Shown: positions 1 through 5,700, counted from the stretch's first letter. The stretch: DNA of 6,520 bases from Bacteroidota bacterium (GCA_026391935.1 JAPLDC010000414.1:1-6520); one strand, 5' to 3'. Program-made: numbers and translations. Notes: a model not told the origin generated them from the sequence alone.

Positions 1-197
1 ATCGACATTTCTGAAGTGCCATTAAATTCTCCAATAGCTCCTGAGTGGCAATTCACTGTCAAACCGCTTATTGTAACACCCAAACCTTGAAGCAAAGTGG
101 CAATATCAGAAGTGCTAAGGCTGTCGTTTATTGCTAGCTGAGCTTTAGAAAATAAAACAGAAAAAATGAAGGATAAAACGAATAGATATTTTTTCAT
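1..197 (-). CDS. Choice-of-anchor L domain protein, N-terminal fragment
   Basis: The reading frame starts at ATG 197 and runs off the left edge, giving 65 visible codons. Residues 1-20 are a signal peptide (MKKYLFVLSFIFSVLFSKAQ), with likely cleavage just before the Gln. The mature start has the pattern of the choice-of-anchor L domain: a short helix (SDIATLLQGLGV), then VTISGLTVNC, then GAIGEFNG, the strand-loop that opens this domain. In this family the domain usually sits at the N terminus of large exported or surface proteins of Bacteroidota, often followed by adhesin-like repeats and a type IX sorting domain. The rest of the protein lies outside the window, so neither its length nor its anchor can be seen. 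It lies 82 bases downstream of the DUF4421 gene on the same strand, and no convincing promoter or terminator is visible between them. The family call is by recognition of the pattern; a role in adhesion would be inference. Confidence 0.75.
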   Translation of the reverse strand, partial: MKKYLFVLSFIFSVLFSKAQLAINDSLSTSDIATLLQGLGVTISGLTVNCHSGAIGEFNGTSEMS

Positions 198-279
198 GAT
201 TAGGAGTATTAATCAAATAAATTTAGACTAATCTTACCAGAAAAGCAACTATTTACTTTATTGTTTAAAAGATGAAAAC

Positions 280-1305
280 CTACAAATGCTTTTTCAAAAA
301 CTTCCTGATATCAAAACGATGGCCGTAATATATGCGGAAAGAGCTGAATTTATAATTCAATGAGGATTTTGAATCATTATTAATAAAATAATTATTGGCT
401 GCATAGCAAACACCTAAATAATTCAGTTTCTTATTAAATCCAAATGAAAATCTTGATTGCAAGGTTGCACCAATCGAGCCCTTCTGATAAGAAGTTGAAT
501 TGTATGCATTCGTGGAATAAAAACTCTGAAAAGAAATACCGGGAACAGTAGCAATATTGACATACCAATATTTACCAATTACAATCGTGTAGGAATATCC
601 ACAAGAAATCCCCCAGGTATAAGAGGATGCATTGTTAAATTGTAATTCTGGCTGAAATTTATTTTTCAAAGAATCCTGAAACAAAACTGTATCACAAGTG
701 AGACCATATAACAAGGCATAGGTTCCTAGCAATAAAGAACCCGCACTTTTAACTTGTCGTTGAGTAAAACTATACGGAGCGGCACTAGAAAATTTTTTAT
801 TATTAAAAACATACAAGAAATTAAACCCAGCATTGTAATTTGTAATATCGGGCCTATAAATATAATCATAGAGCGCAGGTTTCCCGAGAGAGTCTAAAGA
901 CAAGACATACTTATCATGTGTCCGGAATCCTTTTGTGTATCTGAAATAGACATCATAAATAAATCGCCTTGAATTGCCCCCTGTAGCCAATGCATATTGG
1001 TATGACTTCCCATAAATTTTCGCTTGATACTCTATTCCAATTCCTTTAAAACTCAATCCCAATCCCATGTTTAAATTATCATTCAAAACATATTGCATCT
1101 TAGCACCGGATACGTTATCAGTCAGTGTAAAATTATTGAACCGAATTACAGCAATAGTCCGGAGTGTGAAAATGTCATGATAATCCTTAATGTAAGTAGT
1201 ATCAATTTTTTGATACATATGCAAGGAATCATCTTTTCCATGTCTGCCATCTGCAAACATAGTAAATGAAAGCCAAAGAAATAAAATTGAAAAAAGTATC
1301 CGCAT
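280..1305 (-). CDS. DUF4421 family outer-membrane barrel protein
   Basis: This 341-residue protein has an N-terminal signal peptide (about residues 1-18, ending SFTMFA). The rest is rich in alternating aromatic and polar residues and predicted beta strands, as expected for an outer-membrane barrel. It carries the hallmarks of DUF4421, a Bacteroidota-specific family: an early YIKDY segment, the NLNMGLGLSFKGIGIEYQ stretch near residue 80, the RPDITNYNAGFNFLYVFN block near residue 150, and the SFTQRQVKSAGSLLLG block near residue 185. The family has no established biochemical role. The length fits a complete member, and the start is ATG with no usable upstream alternative. It begins 5 bases after the stop of the TonB-C-like gene, so the two are almost certainly cotranscribed. 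A possible joint role in the envelope is inference. Confidence 0.85.
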   Translation of the reverse strand: MRILFSILFLWLSFTMFADGRHGKDDSLHMYQKIDTTYIKDYHDIFTLRTIAVIRFNNFTLTDNVSGAKMQYVLNDNLNMGLGLSFKGIGIEYQAKIYGKSYQYALATGGNSRRFIYDVYFRYTKGFRTHDKYVLSLDSLGKPALYDYIYRPDITNYNAGFNFLYVFNNKKFSSAAPYSFTQRQVKSAGSLLLGTYALLYGLTCDTVLFQDSLKNKFQPELQFNNASSYTWGISCGYSYTIVIGKYWYVNIATVPGISFQSFYSTNAYNSTSYQKGSIGATLQSRFSFGFNKKLNYLGVCYAANNYFINNDSKSSLNYKFSSFRIYYGHRFDIRKFLKKHL

Positions 1306-1310
1306 TCTTC

Positions 1311-1694
1311 TTAATGTGCCTTAATCGGGAAAGTATACATGGTGTTCATTTTTACTGTTGTTCCATTTTGCACACCCGGACTAAATTTCAAGGTTTGAAT
1401 TAGGCGTTTTACTTCTTCATCCACACCATATCCCACACCGCTTATGACAACAACATTTGCAACAACGCTATCAGGTTTAACATCAAAACTTATCGTTACA
1501 TCTCCAACAAGATATTTCTTTTTAGCTTCATCGGAATAATTCACGTTATATAAAATATATGTATACAGAGCATTGTCTCCTTTAGGAAAAGAGGGTTCTG
1601 TATTAGTAACAACTTTTATATTCTGTTTGTCAGTTTGGGCAAACCCAATTATAAAACAAATCATTGAAACAGAAAGAAGGACGAGTTTTTTCAT
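1311..1694 (-). CDS. Small exported protein with a TonB C-terminal-like domain
   Basis: The product has 127 residues: a signal peptide (about residues 1-19, ending IIGFA before Gln) and then essentially a single TonB C-terminal domain. Recognisable signatures are EPSFPKGDNAL (near residue 33), the strand VGDVTISFDV (near 63), the VVVISGVGYGVDEEVKRLI segment and the closing LKFSPGVQNG. These match the domain that energy-transducing TonB proteins use to touch the TonB box of outer-membrane receptors. The features of a true TonB are absent: no uncleaved N-terminal anchor helix and no proline-rich spacer. The protein is therefore probably released into the periplasm and cannot itself couple to ExbB/ExbD. 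It is the first gene of a two-gene unit with the DUF4421 barrel. The family assignment is firm; the function is unknown. Confidence 0.85.
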   Translation of the reverse strand: MKKLVLLSVSMICFIIGFAQTDKQNIKVVTNTEPSFPKGDNALYTYILYNVNYSDEAKKKYLVGDVTISFDVKPDSVVANVVVISGVGYGVDEEVKRLIQTLKFSPGVQNGTTVKMNTMYTFPIKAH

Positions 1695-1820
1695 CTTATT
1701 AATGATTCTTTAAAAATAAATTTACATCTTTTTGAGAACATACATTTGGAGATTTTTTGTAAATCAACCCCTCTAATATTATTTCCATATTTCTCCTTTT
1801 TTATTTAACCTATTCTCTAG

Positions 1821-1853
1821 TAAATGTAAAACAAAAACATCAAAAATCTCAAA
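1821..1853 (-). promoter_or_regulatory. Weak candidate promoter for the TonB-like/DUF4421 unit
   Basis: On the minus strand a TTTG at 1853-1850 is followed after 21 bases by TACATTTA at 1828-1821. The second motif differs from the Bacteroidota -7 consensus TAnnTTTG only in its last base, and the spacing fits the -33/-7 arrangement of this phylum. It would give a leader of roughly 120 bases before ATG 1694. The gap is very AT-rich, so a chance match is quite possible. No better promoter was found in the 232 bases between recO and this unit. Confidence 0.3.
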
Positions 1854-1926
1854 AAAAAATGTTGGAAGGAAAGGAAGAAAAAAATCCAGAAAGAAAAAAT
1901 TCGTAAATAATACCAAAATAATAAAC

Positions 1927-2652
1927 CTAGCTTATCACTTGCTCCAAAACGTCTAACGACTTCAACTCACCAAAGGAAGATATATGAAACCGGTAAAATA
2001 AAATAATGGACTGCAATAATATTTTTCGTTGTACATTAGCGATCTTCAACTCTTGAATATGTTCAAAATTGGAATTCATCATTTCACTTAGCAAGAAGGC
2101 TATGTCCGGTTTTAAATAATTATTGTGACTCGGCAAATGGGAGATAAATCTTCCATCATTTAAATCAAAATATGAATTTTTTTCTGAAAAATTACCTTGA
2201 GGATAAAAACCTAAAAATCGACTTAACTGAAGCAAAAAACACAAATGAAAATTAGAACAACTCTCTGTTTTTAGATCTAAGATCAACAATGAATTTTTTA
2301 TGAATAAGAATAGGTCTTCGTCAGAATGTTCTTCTTTAAGAGATCGAAACAATATTTCATTTAAAAAAATAGCAATTGAACTCTTTATTATATTATAAGG
2401 AATATCTGAATAGGGAAATTGGATATTGATCTCTGAAATACGCTGCAAACTATTCTTTTCCGAATTTGACACGACTATTTCCACTATTGACATAGGTTGG
2501 AAAAGAGATGCTTTTGTTTTTGATTTTTTACTTCTTGTTCCGTTGATCATATAAGACTGCAAGCCAAACTTTTCGGTGTAAACCTTAACAATTAAACTCG
2601 TATCGGAATAGTTGGTGGTGTGCAGGATTATACCACTTGTTTGGTGAAGCAT
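1927..2652 (-). CDS. recO: DNA repair protein RecO
   Basis: This 241-residue protein is a full-length RecO, the recombination mediator that works with RecF and RecR to load RecA onto SSB-coated single-stranded DNA and to anneal strands at gaps. The N-terminal OB fold is plain: TSGIILHTTNYSDTSLIVKV (residues 5-24), then the FGLQSYMINGTRSKKSK strand-turn with its basic DNA-binding patch, then the FQPMSIVEIVV strand. The C-terminal part is the helical domain, including LQLSRFLGFYPQ near residue 142. The four-cysteine zinc site seen in some RecO proteins is not present. The start is ATG 2652, 27 bases after the porZ stop on the same strand with no terminator between, so it is probably transcribed from the porZ promoter. 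The stop is followed by an AT-rich gap without a recognisable hairpin terminator. Confidence 0.93.
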   Translation of the reverse strand: MLHQTSGIILHTTNYSDTSLIVKVYTEKFGLQSYMINGTRSKKSKTKASLFQPMSIVEIVVSNSEKNSLQRISEINIQFPYSDIPYNIIKSSIAIFLNEILFRSLKEEHSDEDLFLFIKNSLLILDLKTESCSNFHLCFLLQLSRFLGFYPQGNFSEKNSYFDLNDGRFISHLPSHNNYLKPDIAFLLSEMMNSNFEHIQELKIANVQRKILLQSIILFYRFHISSFGELKSLDVLEQVIS

Positions 2653-2679
2653 CTTTTTATACTTTCAGTGAAAATAATA

Positions 2680-5019
2680 TTAATTGATCACTAATATTTT
2701 GGTGACTGTTTTTTTTGAACCATCTTCACTCGTACAAAACACCATGTATACACCAGAACTAACACGTTCATCTTTGAAATTTTTACCATACCAAATAGCC
2801 TGACCGCCTTCAGATTTTGTTTCGTAAACAAGTGAGCCACTAATATCAGTAATTTTCAAAGTAGAATTATTCATTAAACCCTTAATAGCAATAGGTCCAT
2901 CATAATCATGCTTTACAGGATTAGGGAAAGCATATACATCCGTAAAATCATCTAAGGCCTCGATAGAAGTTCCTCTGTAGGAAATAATTCCTTTTGTTGT
3001 TCCAAAATAAACCTCTCCGGTTTTATGGTTGATAGCAATACTTTTAACATTGTTACTAAACAACGGACTATTAGATTCATCAAAATGAGCAATTTGTTTT
3101 GTTCCGTCAGCAGACATCAAGAATACTCCTGATTTGGAAGTAGCAATCCATTTACGGTTGGCATCGTCTACAGCAATAGCTTGTACGCTTTCTGTTTCTA
3201 ATAAAATTTGAACGTGACCATCTTGTTCAATCAATATTTGTTGAGCATCAAAATTCTGACCTGAAAATACATTTTCTGGAGAATAAAAAACTGCAATACC
3301 TTTGTCTGTTCCGATCCAAATTTCATTATTAATATCCTCCGCTAAACAATATACTGTATTACTTGGCAAACCACCATAACCAACATTTGTAGATAATTTT
3401 TTAGCATTAGATGCATTTGGAGCAGCAAATGTGTTTCCTTTATAAACAAGCAGTCCACTTGTAAGTACAGCCCATTTTTGATCTGATTTATCAACCAAAA
3501 TCTGTTCTAAACCAGTTATTCCTATTATTGGTGAAAAATTTAATGAGCCCCAAACACCAGATGGTGTTTTATACGAAATACAATTGGTAACTCCTGAATT
3601 AGTGACCCATAAATTACTGCCTTCATCAAGTGCTAATCCATAAGTGTTTACAGGATTGTACCCAGCAAATGGCAATCCTGACAATGAACTGTTAAAAGAA
3701 TTATTTAATTTCAGAGGTGCTCCATTATTCAATTCCAACACTCCTTGTCCCCAGGCAGCTGCATAAACCCGCTTAGAATCCTTCGGATCTACCAAGACAT
3801 TCATGATATCATAAATTGAATCCATATGAACAGTTGTAGAATTATTTTTAATATCATTCCATTGGTCATCTTTCAATTGATATACACCGTCAACAAAGTA
3901 ATTAGCATAGTTACCGGGAGCAACCCATAATTGATCCTCTGCAAAACTCATGTTAAGTGCTCTTTCACTTCCTGGACCATTCGGATATCGATAATCGTAA
4001 CCTATCCCGGGACGCCACGACGCCAATCCATATTTACTATCTGCAAACCAAATGGAGCCGGCAGCATCTAATACGGCAGACTTTGCTCTCATTACATCAC
4101 TCATATAATTTGAATAGTATGCAGTACTTACCAAGGATGAATTTAACGTTGATACAGAACCATCAAAAACCAAAACAAGTTGATCATTATTATTTTTTAC
4201 TGAATACGCTGTATATCCACTTCCTGTAATTGGAGCTCCGGCAGGAATAAAATGTGACCAGGAAGTACCATCGAAAACAAATAACGAGTCTTCTCCACTT
4301 GCACCCGTCATACTATTTTTCGAAAAATTTGTATAGATCTTTCCAAAAAAAGTGGTGATTGTATTATAAATTCCAGTAGTAAGATCGATTCCTGTTGCGA
4401 CATTATTTATGCATGTCCAGGAAGTATAATTTGCCAAGTTAGGGTTGCTCAATAGGGCTCTGTAGATCCCTACATCTGTTGCGGCATATAAATAAGTTCC
4501 ATCAGAAGTAATATCTTTTACATTAAGCGCAGTGCCAATCGGACCGATATAATAAGTATCTTTTACTTCCTCACGGTCAGTATCAATTACAACGATTCCA
4601 AATCCACATGACAAATACGCTAATTCATTTATAAAATAAATATTATTTATTGATTTATTCCCGATAATAGATTTACGTTTAATATCTGAAATATTTACGA
4701 TAATACTATTATTTACAATATCAAGATTTGAGTTTTTGTATGCAATTAAAACTTTACCATTATAGGGATTGACATTAACGACAAGCCCTTCAATATCAGA
4801 CAATCCATTCACTTTCGACAATCGGTTCATCGAATTGTCTGCCTTCCGGTAATTAAAAATACCACTCGTGGTAACACAATAAACAAAACCATTGCCCTCG
4901 GCAACAGAAAGTGCATTCTTATAAGAAAGATGTTCTTGCCAACCACCTATAGGAGTTTGCTGAGCTGAAAGAAAAGAAACAAAAAATAAAAATGGAAGAA
5001 GTAAACAAATTTTTCTCAT
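2680..5019 (-). CDS. porZ: Type IX secretion system component PorZ
   Basis: Starting from ATG 5019 the product has 779 residues. The frame is open 12 bases further, to a TTG at 5031, but ATG 5019 gives a clean signal peptide (MRKICLLLPFLFFVSFLSA, residues 1-19) and the TTG overlaps a candidate -7 promoter box. The mature protein opens with GGWQEHLSYKNAL and consists of beta-propeller blades of the two-component-regulator type. Clear blade motifs are WIGTDKGI (near residue 567), WIATSKSGVF (near 622) and VYFGTTKGI (near 670). The last 80 or so residues form a type A sorting domain (FPNPV near 696, then LKITDISGSLVYE, SSGVYMV and a final KILVIN). In Porphyromonas gingivalis, PorZ is a cell-surface part of the type IX attachment complex. 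It works with the sortase PorU and is linked to delivery of the anionic lipopolysaccharide used to anchor cargo. Length and architecture match that protein. The recO gene follows after 27 bases. Confidence 0.87.
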   Translation of the reverse strand: MRKICLLLPFLFFVSFLSAQQTPIGGWQEHLSYKNALSVAEGNGFVYCVTTSGIFNYRKADNSMNRLSKVNGLSDIEGLVVNVNPYNGKVLIAYKNSNLDIVNNSIIVNISDIKRKSIIGNKSINNIYFINELAYLSCGFGIVVIDTDREEVKDTYYIGPIGTALNVKDITSDGTYLYAATDVGIYRALLSNPNLANYTSWTCINNVATGIDLTTGIYNTITTFFGKIYTNFSKNSMTGASGEDSLFVFDGTSWSHFIPAGAPITGSGYTAYSVKNNNDQLVLVFDGSVSTLNSSLVSTAYYSNYMSDVMRAKSAVLDAAGSIWFADSKYGLASWRPGIGYDYRYPNGPGSERALNMSFAEDQLWVAPGNYANYFVDGVYQLKDDQWNDIKNNSTTVHMDSIYDIMNVLVDPKDSKRVYAAAWGQGVLELNNGAPLKLNNSFNSSLSGLPFAGYNPVNTYGLALDEGSNLWVTNSGVTNCISYKTPSGVWGSLNFSPIIGITGLEQILVDKSDQKWAVLTSGLLVYKGNTFAAPNASNAKKLSTNVGYGGLPSNTVYCLAEDINNEIWIGTDKGIAVFYSPENVFSGQNFDAQQILIEQDGHVQILLETESVQAIAVDDANRKWIATSKSGVFLMSADGTKQIAHFDESNSPLFSNNVKSIAINHKTGEVYFGTTKGIISYRGTSIEALDDFTDVYAFPNPVKHDYDGPIAIKGLMNNSTLKITDISGSLVYETKSEGGQAIWYGKNFKDERVSSGVYMVFCTSEDGSKKTVTKILVIN

Positions 5020-5028
5020 TTTGATAAA

Positions 5029-5036
5029 CAAAATTA
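5029..5036 (-). promoter_or_regulatory. Candidate -7 box for porZ-recO
   Basis: The minus strand reads TAATTTTG, an exact match to the Bacteroidota -7 consensus TAnnTTTG. It lies 9 bases upstream of ATG 5019. Transcription would begin only a few bases before that ATG, giving a nearly leaderless message, and the box would overlap the alternative TTG start at 5031. No good -33 TTTG is seen at the right distance. In AT-rich DNA an 8-base motif with two free positions can occur by chance. Confidence 0.4.
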
Positions 5037-5104
5037 TTGCATTATATAAACATAAAAGTACTGATTTTATTGTACGACTTCTTTAAAAAACATCTAATTT
5101 TTGA

Positions 5105-5112
5105 TACCTTTG
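5105..5112 (+). promoter_or_regulatory. -7 promoter box ahead of the tRNA remnant and GIY-YIG gene
   Basis: TACCTTTG is an exact match to TAnnTTTG and lies 18 bases before the tRNA-like sequence. It probably was, or copies, the promoter of tRNA-Arg and would now drive the nuclease message with a tRNA-like leader. A -33 TTTG at normal spacing is not evident. Conservation of the same box at the same distance in the second copy supports its function. Confidence 0.6.
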
Positions 5113-5132
5113 TGACACAATTGGCTTCGTAG
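5105..5132 (+). repeat. Direct repeat, left copy (promoter box plus tRNA 5' end)
   Basis: This 28-base segment matches 5482-5509 at 25 of 28 positions; the three differences fall in the short spacer between the -7 box and the tRNA. Each copy contains TACCTTTG, then AATT, then GGCTTCGTAG, the first 10 bases of the tRNA-Arg. The distance from the box to the first tRNA base is 18 in both. The copies are 377 bases apart and flank the GIY-YIG gene. Confidence 0.9.
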
Positions 5133-5205
5133 TCGCGGGGCATTGCCCGCGATGGCGAGCGAAGCCTCGCCACTCAACCGGGAGAGTGTCTTTCTATAAA
5201 GAACT
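5123..5205 (+). pseudogene. Truncated tRNA-Arg 5' half, interrupted by twin hairpins
   Basis: Positions 5123-5132 repeat the first 10 bases of the intact tRNA-Arg (GGCTTCGTAG). After a 40-base insertion, 5173-5190 resumes as CTCAACCGGGAGAGTGTC, matching the D-arm of the intact tRNA (5510-5528) with a shortened, slightly changed D-loop. Beyond that, similarity fades: 5189-5202 could form a degenerate anticodon stem (TCTTT against AAAGA with a 4-base loop). The T-arm and the 3' acceptor strand are absent, because the nuclease reading frame begins there. This copy cannot give a functional tRNA. It now serves as the leader of the GIY-YIG message, either as a decayed tRNA copy or as a part of the mobile cassette. 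Confidence 0.8.
5133..5172 (+). repeat. Twin 20-base GC-rich hairpins inserted in the tRNA remnant
   Basis: Two perfect hairpins abut without a spare base. The first (5133-5152) has stem TCGCGGG/CCCGCGA and loop GCATTG. The second (5153-5172) has stem TGGCGAG/CTCGCCA and loop CGAAGC. Each has a 7-bp stem and a 6-base loop. Of the 40 bases, 29 are G or C, in strong contrast to the AT-rich surroundings. Removing them joins GGCTTCGTAG to CTCAACC exactly as in the intact tRNA, so they are a precise insertion. The form resembles REP-type palindromic elements, but membership in a known repeat family cannot be shown from one window. Confidence 0.85.
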
Positions 5206-5207
5206 AT

Positions 5208-5492
5208 TTGAAAAAAAATTTTTATACATATATTCTATATTCAAAAAGCCACAACCGATTTTACATCGGTCAAACCAATGGTATAGAAGAACGTTTAAAA
5301 AGACACAATTCCGGAATTGAAAGATCCACAAAACCATTTATCCCATGGGAGTTAATAGGATGTTTTGAAAAGGAAAGTCGCTCAGAAGCAATGATTTTGG
5401 AGAAGAAATTAAAGAATTTAAATACCGAAGGAATAAATAAGCTTATTGTTAAGTTTTTTAATAAAAAGTCAGCAGATAATTTACCTTTGTAA
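5208..5492 (+). CDS. Small GIY-YIG family endonuclease beside tRNA-Arg
   Basis: The 94-residue protein is essentially a single GIY-YIG nuclease domain of the short, free-standing type common in Bacteroidota. The two halves of the signature are YTYILYS (residues 6-12) and FYIGQT (18-23). Next come the conserved Arg in EERLKRHNSG (Arg29), the KPFIPWELIG strand, and the helix SEAMILEKKLKNL carrying the catalytic metal-binding Glu (probably Glu65). No key residue is missing, so the enzyme looks intact. There is no DNA-binding domain beyond this core. The only plausible start is TTG 5208; no in-frame ATG precedes the signature, and the frame stays open upstream to 5133 through the tRNA remnant and hairpins. 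It ends 7 bases before the intact tRNA, whose -7 box lies in its last codons. The setting suggests a homing-type mobile gene; the target and activity are inference. Confidence 0.9.
   Translation: MKKNFYTYILYSKSHNRFYIGQTNGIEERLKRHNSGIERSTKPFIPWELIGCFEKESRSEAMILEKKLKNLNTEGINKLIVKFFNKKSADNLPL
5482..5489 (+). promoter_or_regulatory. -7 promoter box of tRNA-Arg, inside the nuclease coding end
   Basis: TACCTTTG lies 18 bases before the first base of the tRNA. It is read within the nuclease codons TTA CCT TTG just before the TAA stop, encoding the terminal Leu-Pro-Leu. It matches TAnnTTTG exactly. A clear -33 element is not seen. The tRNA may also be released by processing of a longer transcript from the upstream promoter. 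Confidence 0.6.
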
Positions 5493-5509
5493 AATAATTG
5501 GCTTCGTAG
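5482..5509 (+). repeat. Direct repeat, right copy (promoter box plus tRNA 5' end)
   Basis: This is the second copy of the 28-base repeat at 5105-5132. It spans the last codons and stop of the GIY-YIG gene, a short spacer, and the first 10 bases of the intact tRNA-Arg. A repeat flanking the inserted gene is expected if insertion duplicated, or brought along, the 5' end of its target and so kept the tRNA functional. Confidence 0.9.
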
Positions 5510-5576
5510 CTCAACTGGATAGAGTGTCGGTTTCCGGTACCGAAGGTTATGGGTTCGACTCCCTTCGAGGTCACCA
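5500..5576 (+). tRNA. tRNA-Arg (anticodon CCG)
   Basis: The 77-base gene folds as a full cloverleaf with an encoded CCA end. The acceptor stem is GGCTTCG (5500-5506) against CGAGGTC (5566-5572), followed by A73 and CCA. The D-stem is GCTC/GAGT around an AACTGGATA loop. The anticodon stem TCGGT/ACCGA encloses the loop TTCCGGT, so bases 34-36 (5534-5536) are CCG, reading the arginine codon CGG. The variable loop is AGGTT and the T-loop TTCGACT is standard. The T-stem ATGGG/CCCTT has one T-T mismatch at its second pair. A terminator follows 7 bases after the CCA. Confidence 0.95.
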
Positions 5577-5583
5577 ATAAAAT

Positions 5584-5613
5584 AAAGGGTTACAGAAATG
5601 TGACCTTTTTTTT
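5584..5613 (+). terminator. Rho-independent terminator of tRNA-Arg
   Basis: The stem AAAGGGTTACA (5584-5594) pairs along 11 positions, two of them G-U wobbles, with TGTGACCTTTT (5599-5609) around a GAAA tetraloop. A run of eight T's (5606-5613) follows. It lies just downstream of the tRNA CCA end on the same strand and would end both the tRNA and any nuclease-tRNA readthrough transcript. Confidence 0.85.
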
Positions 5614-5664
5614 ATTTCACAGAGGGTCACTTTTTATTGTAGCAATACTTTTTCATATTACAAA

Positions 5665-5700
5665 TAATAAAAGCCCCACCAATCGGCAGAGCTTTTATTA
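5665..5700 (-). terminator. Terminator for the minus-strand GldM-like gene
   Basis: On the minus strand the arms pair for 16 positions around a GATT loop: an outer TAATAAAAGC/GCTTTTATTA (perfect, 5700-5691 and 5674-5665) and an inner TCTGCC/GGTGGG closed by two G-C pairs and four pairs that include G-U wobbles. The inner wobbles become C-A mismatches if read on the plus strand, so it is built to act on minus-strand transcripts. T-rich sequence follows. The nearest upstream gene on that strand ends at 5814. Confidence 0.8.

Noticed and set aside
1741..1748. TACATTTG, a -7-like box on the plus strand
   Set aside because: No gene follows on that strand before recO, which is on the other strand, and no -33 element is at the right distance.
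1859..1906. 15-codon plus-strand frame starting ATG TTG GAA
   Set aside because: It is only a reading of the purine-rich tract, too short and without a supporting start signal.
3957..4229. Plus-strand open frame of 90 codons
   Set aside because: It lies wholly antisense to porZ, has no family pattern and no promoter; it is a by-product of the porZ sequence.
5123..5576. Group I intron in tRNA-Arg with a homing nuclease
   Set aside because: The intact tRNA is uninterrupted and no intron core elements are visible; the nuclease lies outside it, behind a partial second copy.
5105..5576. CRISPR array or integrase-type att site
   Set aside because: There are only two repeat copies with a gene between them, no integrase is in the window, and the repeat is the tRNA 5' end rather than the usual 3' end.
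5600..5630. GTGACC and GGTCAC inverted repeat that could compete with the tRNA terminator
   Set aside because: Only 6 bp with a long loop, much weaker than the 11-bp terminator stem; no gene downstream on the plus strand would be controlled.
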